Source of the DNA: Thermodesulfobacteriota bacterium
GTDB lineage: Bacteria; Desulfobacterota; Thermodesulfobacteria; Thermodesulfobacteriales; Thermodesulfobacteriaceae
Direction: 5' to 3'
Length of the DNA stretch: 6,599 bases
Assembly: GCA_003641645.1 (NCBI GenBank)
Contig: QNAZ01000046.1
Location: forward strand, 1-6,599
In this document: positions 1 to 6,560 of the stretch, one piece after another
Numbering within the stretch: the stretch's first letter is position 1
Layout of the letters: each line of letters starts with the position of its first letter
Made by a program: the position numbers and the translations under genes
Notes under the pieces: model-generated
What the model was told of the DNA's origin: nothing
The model's database searches: none
Seen by the model: only the letters and a program-made list of their open reading frames with translations

Positions 1-2318
1 ACCTAAAAGCAAATTTTAAATTTTATAAAAAAAAAGATTTTGATGTCTTTAAAAACGAAATATTAAAAGATTTCAAAGAACTTCAAATAATTAAAGAAAC
101 TGAAGAAAATGGAACTTTTGTAGTAGAAGTTACTCTTTCTCAAAATAAAGTTTCTTATATAAAAGAGCACATTTTAGACCAAGTTCTTGAGGTTATAAGG
201 AACAGGGTTGACCAGTTTGGAGTTGTTGAACCTATAATTACTAAACAAGGATCTGATAAAATAGTAATTCAACTTCCAGGTTTAAGAGATCCTAAAAGAG
301 CAATAAAGGTGATTGGGCAAACAGCTCAGCTTGAATTTAAATTAGTAGATGAAGAAACTATGCAAAGATTGGATTTAAATGCCCTTATGAAATCTTTAAT
401 AAGAGAGAATAAAATTTCTCCTACTGCTTCATTAGAAGAATGGAGAAAAGTTATAAGACCATATATTCCTCCAGACTCAGAGTTTTATTTTTTAGTAGAA
501 AAGGATAGAAAAACAGGTAGAACAATTAAAAAGCCTATTATTCTTAAAAAAGAAGCAGTTCTTACAGGCACCTATCTTAAAAATGCTCAAGTAAGAATAG
601 ATCCTCAGTTTAATGAGCCTTATGTTTGGATTCAGTTTGATTCAAGAGGAGCTAAAATATTTGAGCAAATTACAGCAGAAAATGTAGGAAGAAGATTAGC
701 TATCATTCTTGATGAAGTAGTGAGATCGGCTCCTGTAATAAGAGAAAAAATTTCAGGAGGAGAAGCTCAGATTACAGGTGGTTTTACAATGGAAGAAGCA
801 TCAGATCTTGCTCTTGTTTTGAGAGCAGGTGCTCTTCCTGCACCAGTTAAAATTTTACAAAATATAACTATTGGACCTTCACTTGGAAAAGATTCCATTC
901 AAAAAGGGATTATAGCAGGTTTAATAGGAGCAGTTGCAGTTATTATTTTTACCTCAATTTATTATAAAATTTCTGGAGTAATAGCAATTTGGGCACTTAT
1001 TTTAAATATATACTTTCTTCTTGCTCTTTTATCAGCTTTTCAGGCAACTTTAACCCTTCCTGGAATTGCTGGAATTATTTTAAGTGTTGGAATGGGAGTT
1101 GATTCAAATGTTCTTATTTTCGAAAGGATTAGAGAAGAACTTAGATTAGGAAGAACCACTTATTCTTCTATTTTTCAGGGATACTCAAGAGCTTTTTGGA
1201 CTATATTTGATGCACATATTACAGTTTTAATAACCTCTTTAATTTTATTTACTTTTGGCACAGGTCCTATTAGAGGATTTGCAGTAACTCTTTCTATCTC
1301 TATTATTGTAAATTTATTTACAGCTATTTTTGCAACCAGAATATTTTATGAATATCTCTATGAAAAAGGAAAAGATTTTAAGATTAGATTTTTTGAAATT
1401 ATAAGAAATCCAAATTTTGATTTTATGAAGTATAAAAAAATTTTTGGAATAATTTCTGTTCTTCTTTGTATAACAGGGTTAGTTGCATTTATTCAGGCTT
1501 TTAGAGGAAAAGCCAATCTTGGAATTGATTTTACAGGAGGAATGCTTCTTTATTTAAAAAGTGAGATCCCTCCATCATTGGATAAGATAAGAAAAGTCCT
1601 TTCTCAAGAAGGATTTAAAGATTTTTCTCTTCAAGATGTAAAAGGTGAAAATATGTTGCTTTTAAAATTGAAAAGCTCCAAGGAAACACTTACTGAAGAT
1701 GTAAATAAAATTATGGCAACTTTAAAGAGTAAGGTTCCTGAATATAAATTTAGTTTATTAGCCAAAGAAGAAATAGGAGCTACTATAAGTAAAGAATTGA
1801 AGAAAAAAGCTACTTTTGCTATTCTTGGTGCACTGTTAGGTATCATTCTATATCTTACTTTTAGATTCAATTTTCACTTTGGTTTAGCAGCAGGAATAGC
1901 TACATTTCATGATGTTTTAGTTACTTTAGCTGTTTTTTATCTTTTAGGTAAAGAGATTAATCTTCTTTTTATTACAGCTTTATTAACTTTAGCTGGTTAT
2001 TCTTTGACTGACACAGTGGTTATTTTTGATAGAATTAGAGAAAATATACTGAATAAAAAATTTAAAAAATTTGACAGCTTGATAAATACAAGTATAAATG
2101 AAATGCTTGCAAGAACAGTTATTACTACTATTACTACACTTTTTGGGTCATTAAGCCTTCTTATATTCGGAGGTATCGTAATAAGAGATTTTGCTTTAGC
2201 TTTGACTATAGGGTTTATTGTAGGAACTTATAGTTCCGTTTTTATTGCTTCTCCTATTTTAAAAGCTTTACATAAAGGAAAAATACCAGATCTTACTCTA
2301 AAAGAGCACCTGCTTTAA
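1..2318 (+). CDS. secDF: Protein translocase subunits SecD and SecF fused in one polypeptide (5' partial)
   Basis: Membrane component that uses the ion gradient to drive late steps of protein export through SecYEG. The frame is open from the first complete codon at base 3, giving 771 visible residues and a TAA stop at 2316-2318. A GTG at 309 is an internal Val, not the start, because the conserved SecD P1-domain sequence (NRVDQFG at visible residues 67-73, QLPGL at 90-94) lies upstream of it. The missing part is the SecD N-terminus with the first membrane helix. SecD signature GMGVDSNVLIFERIREE is at about 363-379 and carries the conserved membrane Asp. SecF starts at about 457-463 without any stop or clear new start; its GIDFTGG is at 507-513 and GYSLTDTVVIFDRIREN at 665-681. 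About five visible hydrophobic helices belong to SecD (301-447) and six to SecF (478-752), with a periplasmic P4-type domain between the first two SecF helices. The usual SecD motif DANITT reads DAHITV here. The 3' end overlaps fmt. Family assignment is secure. Confidence 0.96.
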   Translation, partial: LKANFKFYKKKDFDVFKNEILKDFKELQIIKETEENGTFVVEVTLSQNKVSYIKEHILDQVLEVIRNRVDQFGVVEPIITKQGSDKIVIQLPGLRDPKRAIKVIGQTAQLEFKLVDEETMQRLDLNALMKSLIRENKISPTASLEEWRKVIRPYIPPDSEFYFLVEKDRKTGRTIKKPIILKKEAVLTGTYLKNAQVRIDPQFNEPYVWIQFDSRGAKIFEQITAENVGRRLAIILDEVVRSAPVIREKISGGEAQITGGFTMEEASDLALVLRAGALPAPVKILQNITIGPSLGKDSIQKGIIAGLIGAVAVIIFTSIYYKISGVIAIWALILNIYFLLALLSAFQATLTLPGIAGIILSVGMGVDSNVLIFERIREELRLGRTTYSSIFQGYSRAFWTIFDAHITVLITSLILFTFGTGPIRGFAVTLSISIIVNLFTAIFATRIFYEYLYEKGKDFKIRFFEIIRNPNFDFMKYKKIFGIISVLLCITGLVAFIQAFRGKANLGIDFTGGMLLYLKSEIPPSLDKIRKVLSQEGFKDFSLQDVKGENMLLLKLKSSKETLTEDVNKIMATLKSKVPEYKFSLLAKEEIGATISKELKKKATFAILGALLGIILYLTFRFNFHFGLAAGIATFHDVLVTLAVFYLLGKEINLLFITALLTLAGYSLTDTVVIFDRIRENILNKKFKKFDSLINTSINEMLARTVITTITTLFGSLSLLIFGGIVIRDFALALTIGFIVGTYSSVFIASPILKALHKGKIPDLTLKEHLL

Positions 2319-3228
2319 GTCTTTGACCACAAGCAAATTCATAAGCAGAAATTTTTTTCTTGCCTTCTAACTGAACTTCTTTTAATAAAATTGCATTTTC
2401 AGAAGTAGCAACAAGTATTCCTTCTTTATTTATATCTAAAATAGTTCCAGGTTTTTCTTTATGTTCTATAGGTATAGCTTTAGCTGAAAAAACTTTTAGA
2501 AGTTTATTTTTATAATAAGTAAAAGCAACAGGCCAAGGCAAAAAGGCTTTAGCTTTTCTTTCTATTATTTTTGCAGATTCCTCAAAAGTAAAAAATCCAT
2601 CTTCTTTTTTTAGAATTGGAGCATAAGAGATTCCTTCTTCTGGTTGAGGAAAAGGTTTTAAAATTCCTTTTTTATGTAATTCTATTGCTTCTAATATAGC
2701 TTCTTTTCCCAAAAGACTTAATTTTTTAGCAAGGGTTATAGCATTATCCTCTTCTAATATAGGAATTTTTTTCTGTAAAAGAATAGGACCTGTATCAAGT
2801 CCTTCATCCATAAGTATTATGGTAATACCTGTTTCTTTTTCTCCTTCTAAAATTGCCCAATTTATAGGAGACGCACCTCTATATTTGGGAAGAAGTGAAG
2901 CATGAATATTCCAACATCCAAATTTGGGAATCTCTAAAAGTTCTTTAGGAAGAATTTTTCCATAGGCACATACAACAATTAAATCAGGTAAAAAACTTTT
3001 AAGAGTTTCAATAACTTGAGAATCTTTTAATTTTAATGGTTCTAATACTTTTAAACCTTTTGATAAAGCCCAAGTTTTTATAGGAGAAGGGGAAAGTTTT
3101 AAACCTCTCCCCTTGGGTTTATCTGGTTGAGTAACAACAGCTATTACATTTTCTTTTTCATAAAGACCTTCTAAAGAGGGTATAGCAAATTCAGGTGTTC
3201 CCAAAAAAATTATTTTATACTTTTCCAT
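2293..3228 (-). CDS. fmt: Methionyl-tRNA formyltransferase
   Basis: Transfers the formyl group of 10-formyltetrahydrofolate to Met-tRNA(fMet), making the initiator tRNA used in bacterial translation; cytosolic. At 311 residues it is full length (the E. coli enzyme is about 315). The N-terminal Rossmann-type catalytic domain begins with FLGTPEFA (8-15). It has the GRGLKLSPSP loop (40-49) and NIHASLLPKYRGASP (107-121), supplying catalytic Asn107 and His109. MDEGLDTGP (140-148) supplies Asp145, matching the N-H-D triad of the family. The C-terminal tRNA-binding domain runs from about 205 and contains PWPVAF (231-236) and a typical SAYEFACGQRL end (294-304). The ATG at 3228-3226 directly follows the clpB TAA, and no Shine-Dalgarno sequence is visible before it, so translation is probably coupled to clpB. 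fmt more usually sits beside def (peptide deformylase); no def is in this window. The gene ends inside the last codons of the opposite-strand secDF. Confidence 0.97.
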   Translation of the reverse strand: MEKYKIIFLGTPEFAIPSLEGLYEKENVIAVVTQPDKPKGRGLKLSPSPIKTWALSKGLKVLEPLKLKDSQVIETLKSFLPDLIVVCAYGKILPKELLEIPKFGCWNIHASLLPKYRGASPINWAILEGEKETGITIILMDEGLDTGPILLQKKIPILEEDNAITLAKKLSLLGKEAILEAIELHKKGILKPFPQPEEGISYAPILKKEDGFFTFEESAKIIERKAKAFLPWPVAFTYYKNKLLKVFSAKAIPIEHKEKPGTILDINKEGILVATSENAILLKEVQLEGKKKISAYEFACGQRLKAGALLE

Positions 3229-5847
3229 TTAATGTAAAGCTACTTTTTTCAACTCTTCCACTTCTTCAGCTTTTCTAAATTCAAATTCTCCTACTTCATT
3301 TACATCTGCTATAATTTTATCATCTTCAGCAAAAGCACCCTCTAAAATCTTTAAAGCTAAAGGATTTTCGATATATTTTTGAATAGCTCTTTTAAGTGGT
3401 CTTGCTCCAAAAACAGGATCATATCCATAAGTAGCAAGCATTTCTTTTGCTCTTTCAGTTAATTCCAAGAACATACCTTTTTCAATAAGTCTTTCATTAA
3501 GATATTTAATTTGGATATCTACAATTTTAATTATATCATCTCTTGTAAGATTGTTAAAGACTATAATTTCATCAATACGATTCAAAAATTCAGGTCTGAA
3601 GGTAGCTTTCAGAAGTTCAAAAATTCTATCTTCTATTTCTTTGCGAGAAAGAGAGATATCTTGGAAGTAAGTACTTCCTACATTAGATGTCATTATGATA
3701 ATTGTATTTTTAAAATCAACAGTTCTTCCTTTTCCATCAGTTAATCTTCCATCATCAAGAATTTGGAGAAGAATATTAAAAACATCTGGATGTGCTTTTT
3801 CAATTTCATCAAATAGAATTACAGAATAGGGTTTTCTTCTTACTGCTTCTGTGAGTTGTCCTCCTTCCTCATAACCTACATATCCAGGAGGTGCACCGAT
3901 AAGTCTTGCAACTGAATGTTTTTCCATATACTCTGTCATATCAATTCTTATAATAGCTTCTTCTGTATCAAACATAAATTCTGCAAGAGCTTTTGCGAGT
4001 TCTGTTTTTCCTACCCCTGTTGGACCAATAAAAAGAAATGAGCCAATAGGTCTTAATGGATCTTTTAATCCTGCTCTTGCTCTTCTTAAAGCATTTGCTA
4101 CTGAAGAGATAGCATGGTCCTGACCTACAACCCTTTGCTTTAGTCTTTCTTCAATTTTTAAAAGTTTTTCTCTTTCACTTTCAAGAAGCCTGCTTACAGG
4201 AATTCCTGTCCATTTAGATACAATTTCAGCTATATCTTCAGCATCAACCTCTTCTTTTAAAAATTTATGTTGCTTTTGAAGCTCTTCAAGTTTTTTATTT
4301 TCCTTTTCCAGTTCTTTTTGTAGTTGAGGAATTATTCCATATACAATTTCAGCAACTTTATTAAGATCCCCCTGTCTTTCAGCTTGTTGAGCTTCAATTT
4401 TGTGTTGATCAATTTTTTCTTTTAATTTTCTGATTTTTTGAATCACTTCTTTTTCTTGCAACCATTGAGCTTTTAAATATTCAACTTTTTGTTTAAGCTC
4501 ATTTAACTGTTCAAGGAGTTTTTTTAATCTTTCTTTTGCTTTTGGATCAGTTTCTTTTTCTAAAGCTACTTTCTCAATTTCAAGTTGTTTAATCTTTCTT
4601 TCTATTTCATCTATTTCAGTAGGCATAGAATCTATTTCTATACGGAGTTTAGCAGCAGCTTCATCTATTAAATCTATAGCTTTATCAGGAAGATATCTAT
4701 CACTTATATATCTATGAGAAAGCATAACAGCAGCAATAATAGCATTATCTGTAATTCTAACTCCGTGGTGGACTTCATATTTTTCTTTTAATCCTCTTAA
4801 AATAGCAATAGCTTCTTCTGGAGTTGGTTCATCTACATAAACAGGTTGAAATCTTCTCTCCAGGGCAGGATCTTTTTCTATATGTTTACGATATTCTTCA
4901 ATTGTTGTTGCACCAATACATCTCAATTCTCCTCTTGCAAGAGCAGGTTTAAGCATATTAGCTGCATCCATTGCTCCTTCTGCAGCTCCAGCTCCAACAA
5001 GAGTATGTATTTCATCTATAAAAAGAATAATTTCTCCTTCACTTGCTTGAATCTCTTTTAAAACAGCTTTTAATCTTTCTTCAAATTCACCTCTAAATTT
5101 TGTTCCTGCAAGTAAAGCACCAAGATCTAATTGAATAACTCTTTTATCTTTCAAAACTTCTGGCACATCTCCTGCAACAATTCTTTGAGCAAGTCCTTCT
5201 ACAATAGCAGTTTTACCAACACCTGGTTCTCCAACAAGTACCGGATTATTTTTGGTTCTTCTGGAAAGAATGTGCATTACTCTTCTTATTTCCTCATCTC
5301 TCCCAATTACTGGATCCAATTTTCCAGCTTTTGCAAGAGCAGTTAAATCCCTTCCAAATTTCTCCAAAGCTTGATATTTTTCCTCTGGATTTTGGTCAGT
5401 TATTCTTTGTCCTTTTCTTATTTTCATAATTACATCTTTTGCATTATTGAATGTAATCCCTCTTCTTCTTAAAATTTCTCCAGCTCTTGTTGGACTATCA
5501 ATAATACTTAAGAAAAGATGTTCTGTAGAAACGTATGCATCTTTCATTTCCTTAGCTAAGGCTTCTGCCTTATCAAGAATTTGTTTTAAAGATATGGAAA
5601 GATAAAGTTGATAAGCTCCATGTGTAAGTTTAGGCAATTTTTCCAAAATCTCGTCTAAATCAGAGGAAATAATTTTTGAATTAACTCCCAATCTATCAAG
5701 AATTATAGGAATTATCCCTCCTTCTTGTTCAACTAAAGCTTTTAAAAGGTGTTCTGGTTCTAATTGAGGATGATTATAAGCCTCAGCTAAACGCTGAGTT
5801 TCCTGTAAAGCTTCCTGAGCTTTAAAAGTAAACTTATCAAGTTTCAT
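3229..5847 (-). CDS. clpB: ATP-dependent protein disaggregase ClpB (Hsp100)
   Basis: Hexameric AAA+ chaperone that threads polypeptides out of aggregates and, with DnaK/DnaJ/GrpE, returns them to folding; cytosolic. The 872 residues cover a complete ClpB (E. coli 857). The N-terminal Clp-N repeat domain spans about 1-145. NBD1 has Walker A GEPGVGKT (206-213), Walker B ILFIDE (274-279), the pore loop KFRGEF (250-255, Phe where E. coli has Tyr), sensor IGATT (311-315) and Arg fingers ALERRF (328-333). A long charged coiled-coil middle domain covers about 405-535; this marks ClpB rather than ClpA or ClpC. NBD2 has Walker A GPTGVGKT (608-615), pore loop GYVGYEEGG (655-663), Walker B VILFDE (676-681) and sensor-2 GARP (814-817). 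The ATG at 5847-5845 starts the canonical KLDKFTFKAQEAL N-terminus and is preceded by a strong Shine-Dalgarno sequence. First gene of an apparent clpB-fmt operon, divergent from hsp20. No key residue is missing. Confidence 0.98.
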   Translation of the reverse strand: MKLDKFTFKAQEALQETQRLAEAYNHPQLEPEHLLKALVEQEGGIIPIILDRLGVNSKIISSDLDEILEKLPKLTHGAYQLYLSISLKQILDKAEALAKEMKDAYVSTEHLFLSIIDSPTRAGEILRRRGITFNNAKDVIMKIRKGQRITDQNPEEKYQALEKFGRDLTALAKAGKLDPVIGRDEEIRRVMHILSRRTKNNPVLVGEPGVGKTAIVEGLAQRIVAGDVPEVLKDKRVIQLDLGALLAGTKFRGEFEERLKAVLKEIQASEGEIILFIDEIHTLVGAGAAEGAMDAANMLKPALARGELRCIGATTIEEYRKHIEKDPALERRFQPVYVDEPTPEEAIAILRGLKEKYEVHHGVRITDNAIIAAVMLSHRYISDRYLPDKAIDLIDEAAAKLRIEIDSMPTEIDEIERKIKQLEIEKVALEKETDPKAKERLKKLLEQLNELKQKVEYLKAQWLQEKEVIQKIRKLKEKIDQHKIEAQQAERQGDLNKVAEIVYGIIPQLQKELEKENKKLEELQKQHKFLKEEVDAEDIAEIVSKWTGIPVSRLLESEREKLLKIEERLKQRVVGQDHAISSVANALRRARAGLKDPLRPIGSFLFIGPTGVGKTELAKALAEFMFDTEEAIIRIDMTEYMEKHSVARLIGAPPGYVGYEEGGQLTEAVRRKPYSVILFDEIEKAHPDVFNILLQILDDGRLTDGKGRTVDFKNTIIIMTSNVGSTYFQDISLSRKEIEDRIFELLKATFRPEFLNRIDEIIVFNNLTRDDIIKIVDIQIKYLNERLIEKGMFLELTERAKEMLATYGYDPVFGARPLKRAIQKYIENPLALKILEGAFAEDDKIIADVNEVGEFEFRKAEEVEELKKVALH

Positions 5848-5854
5848 AGCTTAA

Positions 5855-5862
5855 ACCTCCCT
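5855..5862 (-). promoter_or_regulatory. Ribosome binding site of clpB
   Basis: On the - strand this reads AGGGAGGT, a strong match to the anti-Shine-Dalgarno sequence, ending 7 bases before the ATG at 5847. It fixes the clpB start. Confidence 0.88.
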
Positions 5863-5896
5863 AATTAAAAAGCTTTTATTAAAAAATAAATACGAT

Positions 5897-5912
5897 TATT
5901 GAAGTTTCAATA
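5897..5912. promoter_or_regulatory. Palindrome overlapping the proposed clpB -10 and start site (candidate operator)
   Basis: TATTGAA-GT-TTCAATA: two perfect 7-base inverted arms separated by 2 bases. It overlaps the candidate clpB -10 hexamer and spans the expected transcription start, a typical repressor position. The two-fold symmetry is visible in the sequence; the role as an operator is inference, and I know no regulator with this exact site. Confidence 0.35.
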
Positions 5913-5936
5913 TAGTAAAGTGTAAATAATTGCTAA
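5909..5936 (-). promoter_or_regulatory. Candidate clpB promoter
   Basis: Read on the - strand: TTAGCA (plus positions 5931-5936), a 16-base spacer, then TATATT (5909-5914). This resembles a housekeeping sigma promoter and would start transcription near 5902, giving a leader of about 55 bases before the clpB ATG. Perfect TATAAT hexamers also occur on this strand at 5969-5974 and 5940-5945, but with poor -35 partners. In such AT-rich DNA all of these are weak evidence. Confidence 0.3.
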
Positions 5937-5978
5937 ATTATTATAAAGTTATACAAAAAAGTATTTTAATTATACCTA

Positions 5979-6007
5979 CTTGAAAAAAATTAGAGCATGA
6001 TTATTTT
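5979..6007 (+). promoter_or_regulatory. Candidate hsp20 promoter with a sigma-32-like -35 element
   Basis: CTTGAAA at 5979-5985 equals the sigma-32 (RpoH) -35 consensus and contains TTGAAA, also a good housekeeping -35. A TATTTT lies 16 bases downstream (6002-6007). The CCCCAT-type -10 of sigma-32 promoters is absent, so a housekeeping-type promoter is as likely. Transcription would start near 6014, about 36 bases before the hsp20 ATG. Confidence 0.35.
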
Positions 6008-6033
6008 TTAACACGAAAAGTAAAAATAAAAAT

Positions 6034-6045
6034 AAAGGAGGTGAT
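6034..6045 (+). promoter_or_regulatory. Ribosome binding site of hsp20 (decides the start)
   Basis: AAAGGAGGTGAT is complementary over 12 bases to the usual bacterial 16S rRNA 3' end. Its GGAGG core (6037-6041) lies 8 bases before ATG 6050. A GTG at 6041-6043 in the same frame sits inside this site and so cannot be the start. Confidence 0.92.
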
Positions 6046-6049
6046 AAAT

Positions 6050-6493
6050 ATGGCAGATTTAACTCTTTTGCGTCCAATACAAGAATTAAAAAAAGAAATG
6101 GATCGTATATGGCAAGATTTTTTTGGTAAAAGTTGGTTACCAGAAAAATGGGAAGGTATAGAATGGATACCTGCTGTTGATGTTTCAGAAACTGATAATG
6201 AAATAATTGTAAAAGTAGATGTACCAGGTGTAAAACCTGAAGATATGGAAATAAGTTTATCTGACAATGTATTGATAATTAAAGGAGAAAAGAAAAAAGA
6301 AGAAGAGGAAAAGAAAGAAAACTTTTATAGAATGGAAAGATATTATGGTAGTTTTATGAGATCAATTCAACTTCCTTGTGAAATAGAAGAAGATAAAATT
6401 TCTGCTACTTATAAAAATGGTGTATTAAAAATTATATTACCTAAAAAACCAGAAGAGAAGAAAAAAGTAATTAAAATTAATGTCGAAAAATAA
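6050..6493 (+). CDS. Small heat-shock protein, Hsp20 / alpha-crystallin family
   Basis: ATP-independent cytosolic holdase that binds unfolding proteins in large oligomers and passes them to DnaK and ClpB. The protein has 147 residues, typical for bacterial Hsp20. The variable N-terminal arm (1-40) contains the common LRPIQELKKEMDRIW start seen in many bacterial family members. The alpha-crystallin domain covers about 42-132: DVSETDNEIIVKVDVPG (44-60), VKPEDMEISL (61-70), a charged loop of Lys/Glu (80-90), ERYYGSFMRSIQLP (96-109) and the signature NGVLKIILPK (123-132). The C-terminal tail carries the I-x-I oligomerisation motif, Ile141-Lys-Ile143. The ATG is chosen over a GTG nine bases upstream because the ribosome binding site overlaps that GTG. 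It appears to be a single-gene unit: its own promoter region is shared divergently with clpB, and a terminator follows 11 bases after the stop. Confidence 0.96.
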   Translation: MADLTLLRPIQELKKEMDRIWQDFFGKSWLPEKWEGIEWIPAVDVSETDNEIIVKVDVPGVKPEDMEISLSDNVLIIKGEKKKEEEEKKENFYRMERYYGSFMRSIQLPCEIEEDKISATYKNGVLKIILPKKPEEKKKVIKINVEK

Positions 6494-6504
6494 AAAATAA
6501 AATT

Positions 6505-6555
6505 AAATAATAAGGGGGATAAAGAGAATTATTCTCTTTATTCCCCTATTATTTT
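6505..6555. terminator. Intrinsic terminator after hsp20, probably bidirectional
   Basis: Long inverted repeat. Outer arms are AAATAATA (6505-6512) and TATTATTT (6547-6554), with one bulged A at 6513. Inside, GGGG (6514-6517) pairs with CCCC (6543-6546), G6518 with U6542 as a wobble, and ATAAAGAGAA (6519-6528) with TTCTCTTTAT (6532-6541), leaving a UUA loop. The stem is therefore about 23 pairs. The 3' arm itself ends in a U-rich tract for the + strand, and bases 6491-6504 give a U-rich tract for the - strand. Confidence 0.88.
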
Positions 6556-6560
6556 ATATA

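Larger units (their letters stand above)
5848..6049. promoter_or_regulatory. Divergent clpB / hsp20 intergenic control region
   Basis: A very AT-rich stretch of 202 bases between the start codons of two heat-shock genes transcribed away from each other. It must hold promoters for both, and it contains the ribosome binding sites, a palindrome and candidate hexamers listed separately. No open frame in it looks like a gene. There is no CIRCE (TTAGCACTC-N9-GAGTGCTAA) repeat, so HrcA control through a standard site is not supported. Composition makes chance -10 matches common, so individual promoter calls here are tentative. Confidence 0.75.

Noticed and set aside
309..311. GTG as the start of the SecD/F protein
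   Set aside because: The same frame is open upstream to the window edge and encodes conserved SecD P1-domain sequence (NRVDQFG, QLPGL), so this is an internal Val codon.
1631..1870. Open frame of 79 codons on the - strand inside secDF
   Set aside because: Antisense to a strongly conserved coding region, with no ribosome binding site and no recognisable protein.
2301..2318. Small inverted repeat AGCA-CC-TGCT at the secDF/fmt junction as a terminator
   Set aside because: Only 4 pairs with a 2-base loop and no clean U tract on either side, so it is too weak.
3511..3744. Open frame of 77 codons on the + strand inside clpB, and similar ones at 4846-5061 and 5131-5346
   Set aside because: They are antisense to conserved ClpB domains, have low-complexity Ser/Phe/Asn-rich translations typical of reversed AT-rich coding DNA, and lack ribosome binding sites.
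5425..5427. Internal ATG (Met141) of clpB as the start of a short ClpB form like that of E. coli
   Set aside because: It is in the corresponding region, but no convincing Shine-Dalgarno site precedes it, and the E. coli internal start position is an ATA (Ile149) here.
5868..5877. AAAAGCTTTT palindrome in the clpB leader
   Set aside because: A ten-base AT-rich palindrome with no spacer is expected by chance in this composition and is not tied to any known element.
5920..5940. Half of a CIRCE element (TTAGCA on the - strand)
   Set aside because: No GAGTGCTAA partner at the required 9-base spacing, so HrcA binding is not supported.
6001..6267. Open frame of 88 codons on the - strand overlapping hsp20
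   Set aside because: Ser/Ile/Phe-rich translation antisense to the Hsp20 domain, with its end in the intergenic region; no signal supports translation.
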